DNA of 64,000 nucleotides from Auricularia sp. M13 (taxonomy: Eukaryota; Basidiomycota; Agaricomycetes; Auriculariales; Auriculariaceae). Both the position numbers and the translations under genes were made by a program. The notes beneath the pieces were generated by a model. The model ran no database searches and was not told the DNA's origin. It saw only the letters and a list, made by a program, of their open reading frames with translations. Of the stretch, positions 1-9,113 are shown piece by piece. The stretch covers positions 1,612,001-1,676,000 of the forward strand of contig CM073200.1 of NCBI GenBank assembly GCA_037042915.1, given 5' to 3'. Numbering within the stretch: the first letter of the stretch is position 1; every line of letters starts with the position of its first letter.

Positions 1-32
1 CCCTGCGGCACCGCGACCCCGCCGAGGACTGG

Positions 33-893
33 GTGCACGAAACCACCATCGAGGTGCGGTCCATGCACGGCGCGGCCGCCAGTGCGCCAGCGCCCTCCGG
101 CAGGGCGGCGGGGCCACATGCCGGAGCACCCGCTGCCCCCGCGAGCGACGGGAATGGAACGGCGGCAATGGCGATATCCGCGGCTACATCGGCGGACGAC
201 GCGCCCGCCGCGCAGCGCCCGTTTATCAAAAACCGCACGGGCGCCGCAGCAGCCTCCAGCGCCGAGGAGAGCGACGGGAGCGGCGACGGCGGGGTCGACT
301 CGCCGAGTGAAGCACCGGGGAGGCGGTTCCGCCAACGCCGCCTGGCATCACGCCAGGACGCCACCCGGCGCAGCGCCACCCGCTACTCGGGCAGTCAAAC
401 CGGGGAAGCGCGTAGGCAGCACGAGGACGACCCTATGTCCATCGACGAGGAGGGCCGCGGCGCCCAAGGCCCCTCCGGGCAGCACGCGCAGCTCCGCCTG
501 CCGCCATCGCCACCGCCGCACGCGGCGCACGGCGCGCCGGCGTCAGCGCCCCAAGCCAGGGCCCAAGCGCTGTCGCCGGAGGACTGCTGGCCGCCGCTGC
601 CACGGCCCACGCTTACCCAGGCGGCCAAACCGATGCGGCAGCCACCCCGAGCCCTAACACGCCCGCCTGTCCCTGGCCAAGCACAGGCCCCACCGGCCGC
701 GCCCTTCGCGGGCGCGCGCCCCGCCGACGCGCGGCCGGCCCCGCCCGCGCCTCCTGCACCCCGGCGCAGCCAGCCGCCCAACCCCGCGCGCCGACCCCCC
801 GCCGCCGCCGCCGCCGCACGCCGCGCCGGCACCGGCCCTGCCGCCCCCGCCACGCGGGTCTGCCCAACGAGGCCCCGCCCGCTACGGAGCTAG
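33..893 (+). CDS. Pro/Ala-rich 5' part of LINE ORF1 (out of frame or separate ORF)
   Basis: An open frame of 286 codons very rich in Pro, Ala and Arg, with no recognisable domain, lies just 5' of the zinc-knuckle ORF. LINE ORF1 proteins often begin with a low-complexity segment, so this may be the N-terminal part of ORF1 displaced by a frameshift before 983. The region is extremely GC-rich and is open in several frames, so the true coding frame is uncertain. Confidence 0.3.
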   Translation: MHETTIEVRSMHGAAASAPAPSGRAAGPHAGAPAAPASDGNGTAAMAISAATSADDAPAAQRPFIKNRTGAAAASSAEESDGSGDGGVDSPSEAPGRRFRQRRLASRQDATRRSATRYSGSQTGEARRQHEDDPMSIDEEGRGAQGPSGQHAQLRLPPSPPPHAAHGAPASAPQARAQALSPEDCWPPLPRPTLTQAAKPMRQPPRALTRPPVPGQAQAPPAAPFAGARPADARPAPPAPPAPRRSQPPNPARRPPAAAAAARRAGTGPAAPATRVCPTRPRPLRS

Positions 894-982
894 ACAGAAC
901 GAGCGCGGCAGGGATCTCGCAGCGCATCGCCGACACAACGGTCGCCGTCGCCACCACCGGAGAGGCCGTCTCGATTGACGGC

Positions 983-2362
983 ATGATCGAGGACGGCCAC
1001 CTGGACGCGGTGCCCAGCGAGAGCCGTGAGTACTTCGAGCAGCTCGAGCGCGGCGGTGAAAACATCCTCTGCGCGCGCTTCGTGCTCCCGGCGCACAAGA
1101 AGCGACCGCGCGAAGTTAAGCACGAGCTCATCCGCCAGACGCTGGAGCACAACCTCGACCGCCTGCGTATCGCCGACCAGCCAACCCCGCTACGAGTCAT
1201 CCTCGCCGGCGTCCTCCACGACGAGGTCTACGACCTCGTCGAGATCGTCTACTATGTGCGTGGCGCGACCACGACCACCAGAGACTTGCTCGTGCAAAAT
1301 GGCCACTGGCGCGTCGGCCGCTCACGCGTATCCTTCATGCCACACCACGTGGCCAGGTCGCGCTTCATCGCCACGTACATCGGCCCAGTCGTCCCCCCGG
1401 AGGACCACGACGAATTCGTCGGTGTTATCAGAGCGCGCTGGGCGGGCGATGACTACATCGAGCACCTGTTCGCGCTGCAGGCCGCCGCCGTCACCGCCGC
1501 GGCCGACGCAGACGCCGCCACGGCCAACGCTGCCGCCGCGGCCGCCGCCGCCTCCTACGCCGCGATCACTGGGGACCCCGCAGCCACCATCGCCGACATC
1601 GCCGCCGCGGGAACCGCTACCGCCGCCGCCGCCGCCGCCGCCGCGACAGCAGCAGCGGCGCAGAACGCGGCACGCCAGGCTAACCCCCGCGCTGACTTCC
1701 TGCAGAGCATCGACGTCGAGCCGCTCGAGGTCGAGCAGAACGGCGTGCTCATCAGGCAGTTCAACGTGTACGCCGACACGTCGGCCGTCCCAGTTGAGCT
1801 GCACCGCCGCGTCCGCGCGGCGGCCATCGGCCTGCGCATCGAGAACCCGGCGTTCCAGTTCGGCGTCGCCATCAGAGACCCCCGGCCGTGCTACCGCTGC
1901 AAGGCGGAGTCGCACCCTGGCCGCAAGTGCAGGCTCGCGGAGCTCGAGCCAGCACAGGAGACGGCGACCGCGGAGCAGCACTTCCCGACGCGCGGGGAAT
2001 ACGAGGCGACGCAGACGACATACACGGGCGGACACGGCGCGGCACAAGGCTCGCCCGGCACCCAACGCGCGCGAGGACGCGGAGGCCGACCACTGCGCGG
2101 CGCGCAACGTGGGCGCGGGCCGCACGGCGGGGGCACAACAAGTGCACGACGTGCAGAGGTCTACGCCGAGCAGCCATCAGAAGACGACGACCGCCTGGAA
2201 GACAACGGCCGCGACCGCGACCGCCGCCGCGGCGCCGGCCGCGGTCGCCGCGCACAGGGGCCCGGGAACGACCTCGACGCGCGCGAGCAGCGCGGACGTG
2301 GAGGGCGCGACCGCAGGCGCAACAACAACGGCGACAACCGGCGCGGCCGCACCTACTACTAG
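983..2362 (+). CDS. LINE ORF1, gag-like nucleic-acid-binding protein
   Basis: 459 codons from the first in-frame ATG; the frame stays open upstream, so the real start may lie further 5'. A folded-looking N-terminal half is followed by an Ala-rich coiled segment (about residues 160-230) and one zinc knuckle, CX2CX4HX4C, at about residues 307-320 (starting CYRC). The tail is basic and rich in Arg, Gly and Asn, as expected for an RNA-binding protein. ORF1 proteins of LINEs coat the element RNA and accompany it to the target (family knowledge). It lies 800 bp before ORF2 in the same element. Confidence 0.8.
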   Translation: MIEDGHLDAVPSESREYFEQLERGGENILCARFVLPAHKKRPREVKHELIRQTLEHNLDRLRIADQPTPLRVILAGVLHDEVYDLVEIVYYVRGATTTTRDLLVQNGHWRVGRSRVSFMPHHVARSRFIATYIGPVVPPEDHDEFVGVIRARWAGDDYIEHLFALQAAAVTAAADADAATANAAAAAAAASYAAITGDPAATIADIAAAGTATAAAAAAAATAAAAQNAARQANPRADFLQSIDVEPLEVEQNGVLIRQFNVYADTSAVPVELHRRVRAAAIGLRIENPAFQFGVAIRDPRPCYRCKAESHPGRKCRLAELEPAQETATAEQHFPTRGEYEATQTTYTGGHGAAQGSPGTQRARGRGGRPLRGAQRGRGPHGGGTTSARRAEVYAEQPSEDDDRLEDNGRDRDRRRGAGRGRRAQGPGNDLDAREQRGRGGRDRRRNNNGDNRRGRTYY

Positions 2363-3161
2363 GCTGCGGAGTCGGCCAGGAGGGTAACGCCGCCGCGCCC
2401 CCCCATTGCCATACGTCGCGCGCCCGCCCAGCTCCTCTCCCACCGCCGATGCAGTGAGCGCAGTCCCTTTCTTGGTTGCCAGCACACGTAGCCGCACATC
2501 TTTCTTGCCCTGCCGCTCACATTTTGAAAACTTTCTTGACTGCCCGCGCGACGTACACCAACCCCCCCCCCCCCCACCCACCCAGACCTGGCTACCCACT
2601 GTATAGCCCCCCCCTCATGTGCGCTCCCCTGTAGATCTCTGCGAATAATAGCGCTTTAGCCAGCAGCTACATGGTGCGACGAGCCGGAGTCCGAGCAAAC
2701 TGACAAAGCTTTGCACAATCTTTAGTAGTGCCCGCGGCGCTGCGATGCCACTCGCCCTGCAGCTCCGTGGAACGGCGGCTTATTGAAGCCTGGACGTGCC
2801 GTGCGGAGACGCTGAAGTCCTCAGCAGCTGCGATACGAGCCGGCTCCCGTACCGTAGCAGCGGAGGACATAGTCCGCCGCGCTGGCCGGCATAGCCAGCT
2901 GTGTGACCGCGGCGCGCTGGCCGTGGTTAACGAGACAGTACAGCGCAGCCATCACAAACCAACGACAATCAACACTCGGGAACCCGCAACAGGTTAGACT
3001 TCACGGCACCCCCTCGCGGAGGAAGGGATGGCCCGTCTGCCACATCCTCTGACGAGGATGCGAGGGGGAGTCAAGGCGGCAGACCGGCGCAGCGCGGGCC
3101 ACAGGACCCAGGAGCTGCGTCAGGCGCAGGGCGAGCAGAGGCTCAGCCAGTTGCACGCGAG
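2363..3161 (+). other. Inter-ORF region of the LINE
   Basis: About 800 bp between the stop of ORF1 and the first ATG of ORF2. It includes a C-run near 2562-2575 and short open frames without recognisable motifs. No separate gene is supported. The ORF2 frame opens before its recognisable domain, so the translation start of ORF2 is not settled. Confidence 0.5.
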
Positions 3162-6100
3162 GTGCAACCTGCGCCGACGACGCCGGAAGGATGGAGAGAG
3201 CCCCGGGCGGACGGGGACGACCCAGCAAGCCATCTAAGCGCTGCGCCGGAGCAGGACGCATCGCCCGGCTCTGCACTGAGGTCATCGAGCCCAGGACAGC
3301 AGGAGAACGATGGGGCCGCTGCACCGAGAGTGCGCGACAGAAGCAGAAAGAACACACGCGCCTCTCTCACCATGGCCTCGGAAAACATCAGAGGACGCGG
3401 CGCGACGCGCATCAGGGGCTCGCACAAATGGAGGCGAGTGGCGGATGACATCCGCAAACTGAAAATCGGTGTAATGGCAGTACAAGAGACGCACCTAGAC
3501 GAAGAGCTCACGGACGAGCTCAGGGGCATGTATAAGCACCTCAGAATATACAACTCGTATCTGCCGGAGAACCCCAAAGGGGCCGGGGGGGTCGCCCTGG
3601 TATTCAACAGCCTACTGGCCAACACGGACGACATAGAATTCCACGAGGTGGTGCCGGGCAGAGCGATTATCGCGCGAATGGAGTGGCATAGGAATGACGA
3701 CCTGACGATCCTGGCGGTATACGCGCCGACGAATAAAAGAGAGAACAGTGAGTTCTGGTCGACAGTCAGGACTAAAATAAGCAGGTCCCGGGGCAGGATC
3801 CCGAAACCGCAGGTGCTGCTAGGGGACCTCAACTTCGTAGAAGATGCCATCGACCGTTTCCCAGCCCAAATGTCGTCAATTGATGCGCCGGAGTCCTTCG
3901 ACAGACTGAAAGCCTACCTGAAGCTAGCAGACGGCTGGCGGCAGACGTACCCATCCAAGGTGGAATGGACCTGGCGGAATGCAGGGCGCACGGCAATGTC
4001 GAGAATAGACAGGATCTACATGACGCAAGAGCTGCAGCTAGCGAGCAGACAGTGGGAGATAAATATAACAGGGATCAATGAGAATGACCACAGCCGCGTA
4101 GCAGTGACGGTCCTAAACGCAGAAGCACCGCATGTTGGGCCAGGGCGCTGGACAGTGCGACCGGACCTGTGTCACGACATGCGATTCATAGAGGAAGCTG
4201 AAAGGCTCGTTAAATCGCTCCACATAAACCTCGGCCACCTCGAGACGCAGGGGCGAACGGAAGAAGCAAATGCCCAGACGCTCTGGGCAGATTTCAAGGG
4301 GGAACTGACCACGTCGGCTAAACGCCGGACCAGGGAAGCTGCCTGCGCGAAGCAGACGAGCCTAGAGAAAAAGATAAAGGCCCGAGCTATTGCTGTACAA
4401 ACACTGCAGGATGCGGAAGGTGAGGCCGAGCAAGAATCCGCCCGCGAGAACCTACGTAAGGCCGAGGAGGCGGTGGGTCTCGTACAGGACAGAGCCAAGC
4501 GGCAACTTTTCGCTCAGAGGACGGCCACTGCCTGGGCGGAAGGCGAAACAATGTCGAGATCCTGGTTCAGTTGGACCAAGGTCAACAAGCCGAGAGATAT
4601 TATGGTGTCCCTCACACGCCCAGGCGCGGCCGCAGGCGGCCAAGTAACAGACTCGAAGGCCATGGCGGAACTCGCGAAAGAGTATCATGACGGAGTCCAG
4701 CTCATCGACCTGGACGTCGACGAGGCGGCGAGGGAAACCGTAACACAGGACGTCCTCGAGCACGTAGAGCCCTACGCAGATGAGAACGCCCAGACTCTCC
4801 TTGCGGCGGCGATATCGCGTGAGGAGACTGAGGAATCCCTGAGACTATCGCCCTGCGGCAAGGCGGCCGGCACTGATGGTATCATCTACGAGGTGTGGAA
4901 GATGCTACACAGACGGCACCGGAATTCTCTGGGAAGCGAGGAGGTGCTGCCAGATATAGTCGAGATAATGACTACGGTCTTCAAGGACATCGAGGAATAT
5001 GGCCTGACCGAGGAGTCACATTTTGCGGACGGCTGGCTATGTCCGCTGTACAAGAAAGGGGACCGCACGGACATTGCGAATTACCGGCCGATCACACTGC
5101 TGAATACGGACTACAAGGTATATACGAAGATACTGGCGATGCGCCTGGCCAAGGTGGCCACTTCAATAATACACTGCTCACAGGCAGGCTTCGTGAGAGG
5201 GAGAAGCATCACAGATCATGCGAAACTGACTGCCCTGGTCATCGACTATGCCGAGGTGGCAGAGGAGAATGGCATGATCGTTGCCCTAGACCAGGAGAAG
5301 GCCTATGACAGAGTCAGACATGACTATTTGTACAGGGTACTGGAGAAGTTCGGGATACCAGCGCGCTTTATAAAAGCGGTCAAGAACTTATACTCCAAGG
5401 CGTTCACAAAGGTAATGGTGAACGGCCTCATGAGCACGAGCTACAGAGTCACAAGAGGGGTGCGACAAGGCGACCCGCTCTCGTGCCTCCTTTTTAACCT
5501 CGCCATAGAGCCGCTCTCGGCGATGCTCAGGGCATCGCCGCTACAGGGATATAAGATAGAGGGCCTGGAGCAGAAGCTGATAGCGACACTGTACGCGGAT
5601 GATACGACGGTGTACCTCTCCGAGGGGGACTCGTACGACGTACTGGTGAGAGTCCTAGAGAAGTGGTGTACAGCGGCCGGGGCAAGGTTCAACATCCTGA
5701 AGACAGAAATCATCCCCCTGGGCACGGAGCAGTTCCGACTGAACCTCGTCGAATCAAGGAAACTACGAGAAGAGGACGGCGAAATTGCCGCGTCCATTAG
5801 GATCGCAAAAGACGGTGAAGCAACACGCATTCTAGGCGCATGGCCGGGCAACAGAACCGGCAGCGCAACAGCATGGTCCGCCATCCTGGACAAGATAAGA
5901 CAGGCCCTGGAGCGCTGGGAGAAGACAAGACCGACTCTAAACGGCAGGGCGATAATCGCGCAGGTCGTGATAGGCGGTTTCACACAGTACCTCACTGCCG
6001 CCCAGGGGATGCCACTAGGCATAGAAGAGAAGCTGGACAAGATGACGCTGGAATTCATATGGGGCTCAGCGAAACGGCACCCGATAAATATGGACACACT

Positions 6101-8240
6101 GCGTCTGGATAAGGCGCAAGGGGGCCTCGGACTGCTGCACATAAGGGAGAGGAACGACTCGCAATACCTCACATGGCTGGGCTCGTACCTCAGGACCGAC
6201 GAATCGAGGCCAACATGGGCATACATAGCGGACCAGATCCTGCGAAGGGCAATCATCAAGAAGGATGAGGGCAGGATCCCGATGGAGTATAGAACGAACC
6301 CATTTGAACAAAACTGGCGAGTGAACAGGCGCAAACTGCCCCACATCTTGAAACTCATGGTCCGCGCGGCGAAGAAATACCAGATCGCACAGGTGGCACA
6401 GGTCATGCCCATGGATGTACGGGAGTCTACGTATGTGTGGACGCACCCTGCGCTACTGGATGGCGAGGAGCTGCTGCGCAACAATCCTGGGATTAGATGC
6501 CTGAGGAAAAACCACGCGGTGCGGACGGTAGAAGACCTCGAGGAGATCGCAGAAATGGACGACGGGGAGCATGACGACGACGATGGCGACTGCGGATGCG
6601 CGAACTGCACTGCGGACCGGTGCGAGGGCTGCAGAAACCCAGCGAGATGTCGCCAAGCGGCGAGCGACATCTTAGCAAGCATTGCCCCCCGCTGGAATAC
6701 CTCCACCACTGGGGACTACCACGATAACGGCCTGGCCGCCGCATTCGGCGACGGCGGGCACGAAGCACTCGAGGCTGGGGAACTAATGGTCTTCAAGCCC
6801 TGGCCGGTGCGAACAGAAGACGCGACCCGCGACTTCAGAATGCTAGTACAGACCCTGGCCGTGGCAGGAACCGAGGCAGACGCTACACGCACCTTGGACG
6901 CCGGGGTCCCAGAATTCGCGGAAACAACGGAGGATAGTGTACACGTACTGCTCGGCGCAGCGGCCGGCAACGCGGGCACAAATGAGACGGTCTTCGGGTT
7001 CACTGTGCATTTCCCGGACGGGGAGCACGAGGACATCCGCGGCGCGTGCAGCAGCAGTGTGCAGAGCCGTCTGGAGGCGCTGGCCGTCGGCGTCACAGCG
7101 GCAGCGCGCACGGTGCCCGTAAATAAAACCATGCACCTGGTGACGGCAGACAAGTCGCTGGCCTGGTCGCTAACGGTGAGACTTGACGAAAATGTCCGCG
7201 GGGGCTGGGTAAGCATGCCAAAACCTGCGCACGCGATGCGGGTCGCGACCGCAGCCCTACGCGCGCGCAATACGGCAACCTCTGTCACGCTGATTCCCAG
7301 GGCGAGAAAATCGGCCTGGCCGGAGATAGGGAACCTGCAAAAGAGAGCCGTGGAAGCCGCCGGCCGCGCCGAAAAATACGAGGTCGCCGGCGCCGAGTAC
7401 GCGGCCTTTGACATCCCTGGGGTGAGCATGACAGCGATCACACAGAGCAAGGCACAGCGGGCAATCAAACTCGCGAACAGTATGGGAGCCGCTCCGAGAA
7501 GGGTGACGGCCAGAAACATCGCCACGGTGAAGGCGAGCATCAGAGAACAGTGCGGATACACGCCTACGACGGCCCAGGTCTGGCAAGGCGCCAAGGATAA
7601 GGACCTCTCCCGGAACGTACGGAATTTCCTGTGGAAAGGGCTACATGGCGCACACAAGGTTGGAGAATACTTCAGTAAAATGCCAGAACCATGGCGCACC
7701 ATGGGGGGATGCCCGACGTGCGGTACGACGGAGACGTTGGAGCACATACTGCTGGAATGCCCCGATTCCGAGTGCAGAGCGGTATGGAACATGGCAAGAG
7801 CTCTACTGGTGGGGAAAGATGTGGAGCTTCAGTTCAGCATGGGCATAATATTAGGCAGCGCACTGGTGGGCCCGGGCATGCCGCAGCGGGGCAAGCAGGA
7901 CCTCAAGTACAGGGCGGCCAAAATAATAATCTCGGAGACCGCCTTCTTCATCTGGAAACTACGCTGCGAGAAGCGCGTCGGGCATGCCGACGACCCGGAT
8001 TGGGCGCACACGGCCGCAGAAGTCAGAACCCGCTGGCTCGCGGTCATCGAAGGACGTGCGCGCCAAGACAGCCTCCTAGCCAACAGGAAGATCCGGGGGC
8101 TAGGAGCCAAGCGACCGGAAATCGTGAAGGAGACGTGGCGTGAGGTACGGGATGGTGCTGGCCGCGAGATCGTGCCAAATCGACATGCCGGAGGTTTAGT
8201 GGGTACGGGGACGCCCTTTGCGGTGGCTGGCATTGGCTAG
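3162..8240 (+). CDS. LINE ORF2: endonuclease, reverse transcriptase, RNase H-like
   Basis: 1,692 codons, unbroken. An apurinic-type endonuclease (EEP fold) begins near Met71: QETH around residue 108, GDLN at 221-224 and the catalytic NDHS near 308-311. The reverse transcriptase follows, with CPLYKKGDR and NYRPITLL, QAGFVRGR, DQEKAYDRV, RQGDPLS and the catalytic YADD at about 811-814. An acidic, Cys-rich stretch lies near 1130-1165. A divergent RNase H-like region follows at about 1270-1400 and ends in a GNxxxxAVEAAGRA-like motif. A C-terminal CX2C...H...C motif starts near 1517. The enzyme nicks the target, primes cDNA from the nick and removes template RNA (family knowledge). The real start may be Met71. 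Confidence 0.93.
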   Translation: MQPAPTTPEGWREPRADGDDPASHLSAAPEQDASPGSALRSSSPGQQENDGAAAPRVRDRSRKNTRASLTMASENIRGRGATRIRGSHKWRRVADDIRKLKIGVMAVQETHLDEELTDELRGMYKHLRIYNSYLPENPKGAGGVALVFNSLLANTDDIEFHEVVPGRAIIARMEWHRNDDLTILAVYAPTNKRENSEFWSTVRTKISRSRGRIPKPQVLLGDLNFVEDAIDRFPAQMSSIDAPESFDRLKAYLKLADGWRQTYPSKVEWTWRNAGRTAMSRIDRIYMTQELQLASRQWEINITGINENDHSRVAVTVLNAEAPHVGPGRWTVRPDLCHDMRFIEEAERLVKSLHINLGHLETQGRTEEANAQTLWADFKGELTTSAKRRTREAACAKQTSLEKKIKARAIAVQTLQDAEGEAEQESARENLRKAEEAVGLVQDRAKRQLFAQRTATAWAEGETMSRSWFSWTKVNKPRDIMVSLTRPGAAAGGQVTDSKAMAELAKEYHDGVQLIDLDVDEAARETVTQDVLEHVEPYADENAQTLLAAAISREETEESLRLSPCGKAAGTDGIIYEVWKMLHRRHRNSLGSEEVLPDIVEIMTTVFKDIEEYGLTEESHFADGWLCPLYKKGDRTDIANYRPITLLNTDYKVYTKILAMRLAKVATSIIHCSQAGFVRGRSITDHAKLTALVIDYAEVAEENGMIVALDQEKAYDRVRHDYLYRVLEKFGIPARFIKAVKNLYSKAFTKVMVNGLMSTSYRVTRGVRQGDPLSCLLFNLAIEPLSAMLRASPLQGYKIEGLEQKLIATLYADDTTVYLSEGDSYDVLVRVLEKWCTAAGARFNILKTEIIPLGTEQFRLNLVESRKLREEDGEIAASIRIAKDGEATRILGAWPGNRTGSATAWSAILDKIRQALERWEKTRPTLNGRAIIAQVVIGGFTQYLTAAQGMPLGIEEKLDKMTLEFIWGSAKRHPINMDTLRLDKAQGGLGLLHIRERNDSQYLTWLGSYLRTDESRPTWAYIADQILRRAIIKKDEGRIPMEYRTNPFEQNWRVNRRKLPHILKLMVRAAKKYQIAQVAQVMPMDVRESTYVWTHPALLDGEELLRNNPGIRCLRKNHAVRTVEDLEEIAEMDDGEHDDDDGDCGCANCTADRCEGCRNPARCRQAASDILASIAPRWNTSTTGDYHDNGLAAAFGDGGHEALEAGELMVFKPWPVRTEDATRDFRMLVQTLAVAGTEADATRTLDAGVPEFAETTEDSVHVLLGAAAGNAGTNETVFGFTVHFPDGEHEDIRGACSSSVQSRLEALAVGVTAAARTVPVNKTMHLVTADKSLAWSLTVRLDENVRGGWVSMPKPAHAMRVATAALRARNTATSVTLIPRARKSAWPEIGNLQKRAVEAAGRAEKYEVAGAEYAAFDIPGVSMTAITQSKAQRAIKLANSMGAAPRRVTARNIATVKASIREQCGYTPTTAQVWQGAKDKDLSRNVRNFLWKGLHGAHKVGEYFSKMPEPWRTMGGCPTCGTTETLEHILLECPDSECRAVWNMARALLVGKDVELQFSMGIILGSALVGPGMPQRGKQDLKYRAAKIIISETAFFIWKLRCEKRVGHADDPDWAHTAAEVRTRWLAVIEGRARQDSLLANRKIRGLGAKRPEIVKETWREVRDGAGREIVPNRHAGGLVGTGTPFAVAGIG

Positions 8241-8414
8241 CCGACAAGTCTCAAGCCCCACACTACCCAAACGGGTGTGCTAAAGGCCATTCCTCCGGAC
8301 GGAGACGTCCTCAAACTAACACGGGCCGCGCATAGGCGCGGATCCCCGCGACAGCCCCGCAAGGGACGGCCGGTAAACTGGGCCACTATGTGGTTGCAGC
8401 ACCAGCTGACGCTC

Positions 8415-8415
<1 letters not shown>

Positions 8416-8449
<34 letters not shown>
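8416..8449 (+). repeat. 34-nt poly(A) tract, 3' end of the LINE
   Basis: Thirty-four consecutive A residues follow the short 3' UTR of ORF2, the expected mark of target-primed reverse transcription from a polyadenylated RNA. It fixes the 3' boundary of the element. Confidence 0.9.
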
Positions 8450-8455
<6 letters not shown>

Positions 8456-8521
8456 TAAGCAATAGTCGACGGACTCCGGACGGCTCGGACCGACATCCGA
8501 CATTGCCTTCCACCGACTGCC

Positions 8522-8552
8522 AATTTTCATCTGGATCGTCCAGATGAAAATT
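8522..8552. repeat. Perfect inverted repeat, 14-bp arms with 3-nt loop
   Basis: Arms beginning AATTTTCATCTGGA and its exact complement surround TCG. It lies 72 bp after the LINE poly(A) tract. It could be a fold-back of an older element end or a transcript hairpin; nothing nearby settles this. Confidence 0.8.
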
Positions 8553-9113
8553 CATGCAGGACATGTGCTTGAACGATGGTTTTCATGTTTTTACCTCTAG
8601 AGCGCTCTGCTTTGCTACTAACCAACCTCGACGGCCTTCTTAGGGCCAATATACTCCTTATCTTGGAGCTCTTTCGCGGTGCGTATATTTAGGACTTCGA
8701 CGTCAACGCCTTCACAGCTAATCCGGACCGCTCACGATTCCCACAGGGTCTGGGAATGCAATTCACCCACCGCGCCACCCAGCGTTCGGCCAGAGTAGGC
8801 GCTCGTATCACCGCATAATGAGCACAATCCAGCGGTGAGCCCCAGTTTTGCTTCACTTTTGATAAAAACTCACGAATGTCTTGCGCAGTCGCAGCTGCCA
8901 GACTATACATCAAGTCTGTTCATTTATGCTGCTCTTGACGTTCCGCTGACGGACTGCCGTCGACCCTGCGGCAGCAGTCGCGGCGGACAGTGCGCCATGT
9001 CACACGAGCTCCGTACACATGCCATCAGCAGCTTCTATGCTTGCACCATCGCCCGCTACCGTTTATAGCGGCGCGCCTCGCATGAGAAATTCTCGTTCCC
9101 ACCCTCGACCGTG
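8553..9113. other. Intergenic, LINE flank to carboxypeptidase promoter
   Basis: About 560 bp. A 75-codon open frame on the minus strand (8689-8913) has no recognisable domain and reads through what looks like decayed repeat DNA. The last 100 bp should contain the carboxypeptidase promoter; no clear TATA box was seen. Confidence 0.4.

Larger units (their letters stand above)
1..8449 (+). mobile_element. LINE (non-LTR) retrotransposon, Tad1-like, 5' end outside the window
   Basis: The segment has the layout of a fungal non-LTR retrotransposon: an ORF1 with one CCHC zinc knuckle, a long ORF2 with an apurinic-type endonuclease, reverse transcriptase, RNase H-like region and a C-terminal CCHC motif, then a short 3' UTR and 34 consecutive A residues at 8416-8449. 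Domain order and fungal context suggest the Tad1 clade (inference). The left end is cut by the window, so the target-site duplication cannot be checked. ORF2 is uninterrupted over 1,692 codons, which suggests a fairly young copy. Confidence 0.9.

Noticed and set aside
8689-8913. Minus-strand ORF near the LINE flank, considered as tRNA-derived SINE or small gene
   Set aside because: No A/B box pair of a polymerase III promoter, no poly(A) end and no recognisable protein motif.
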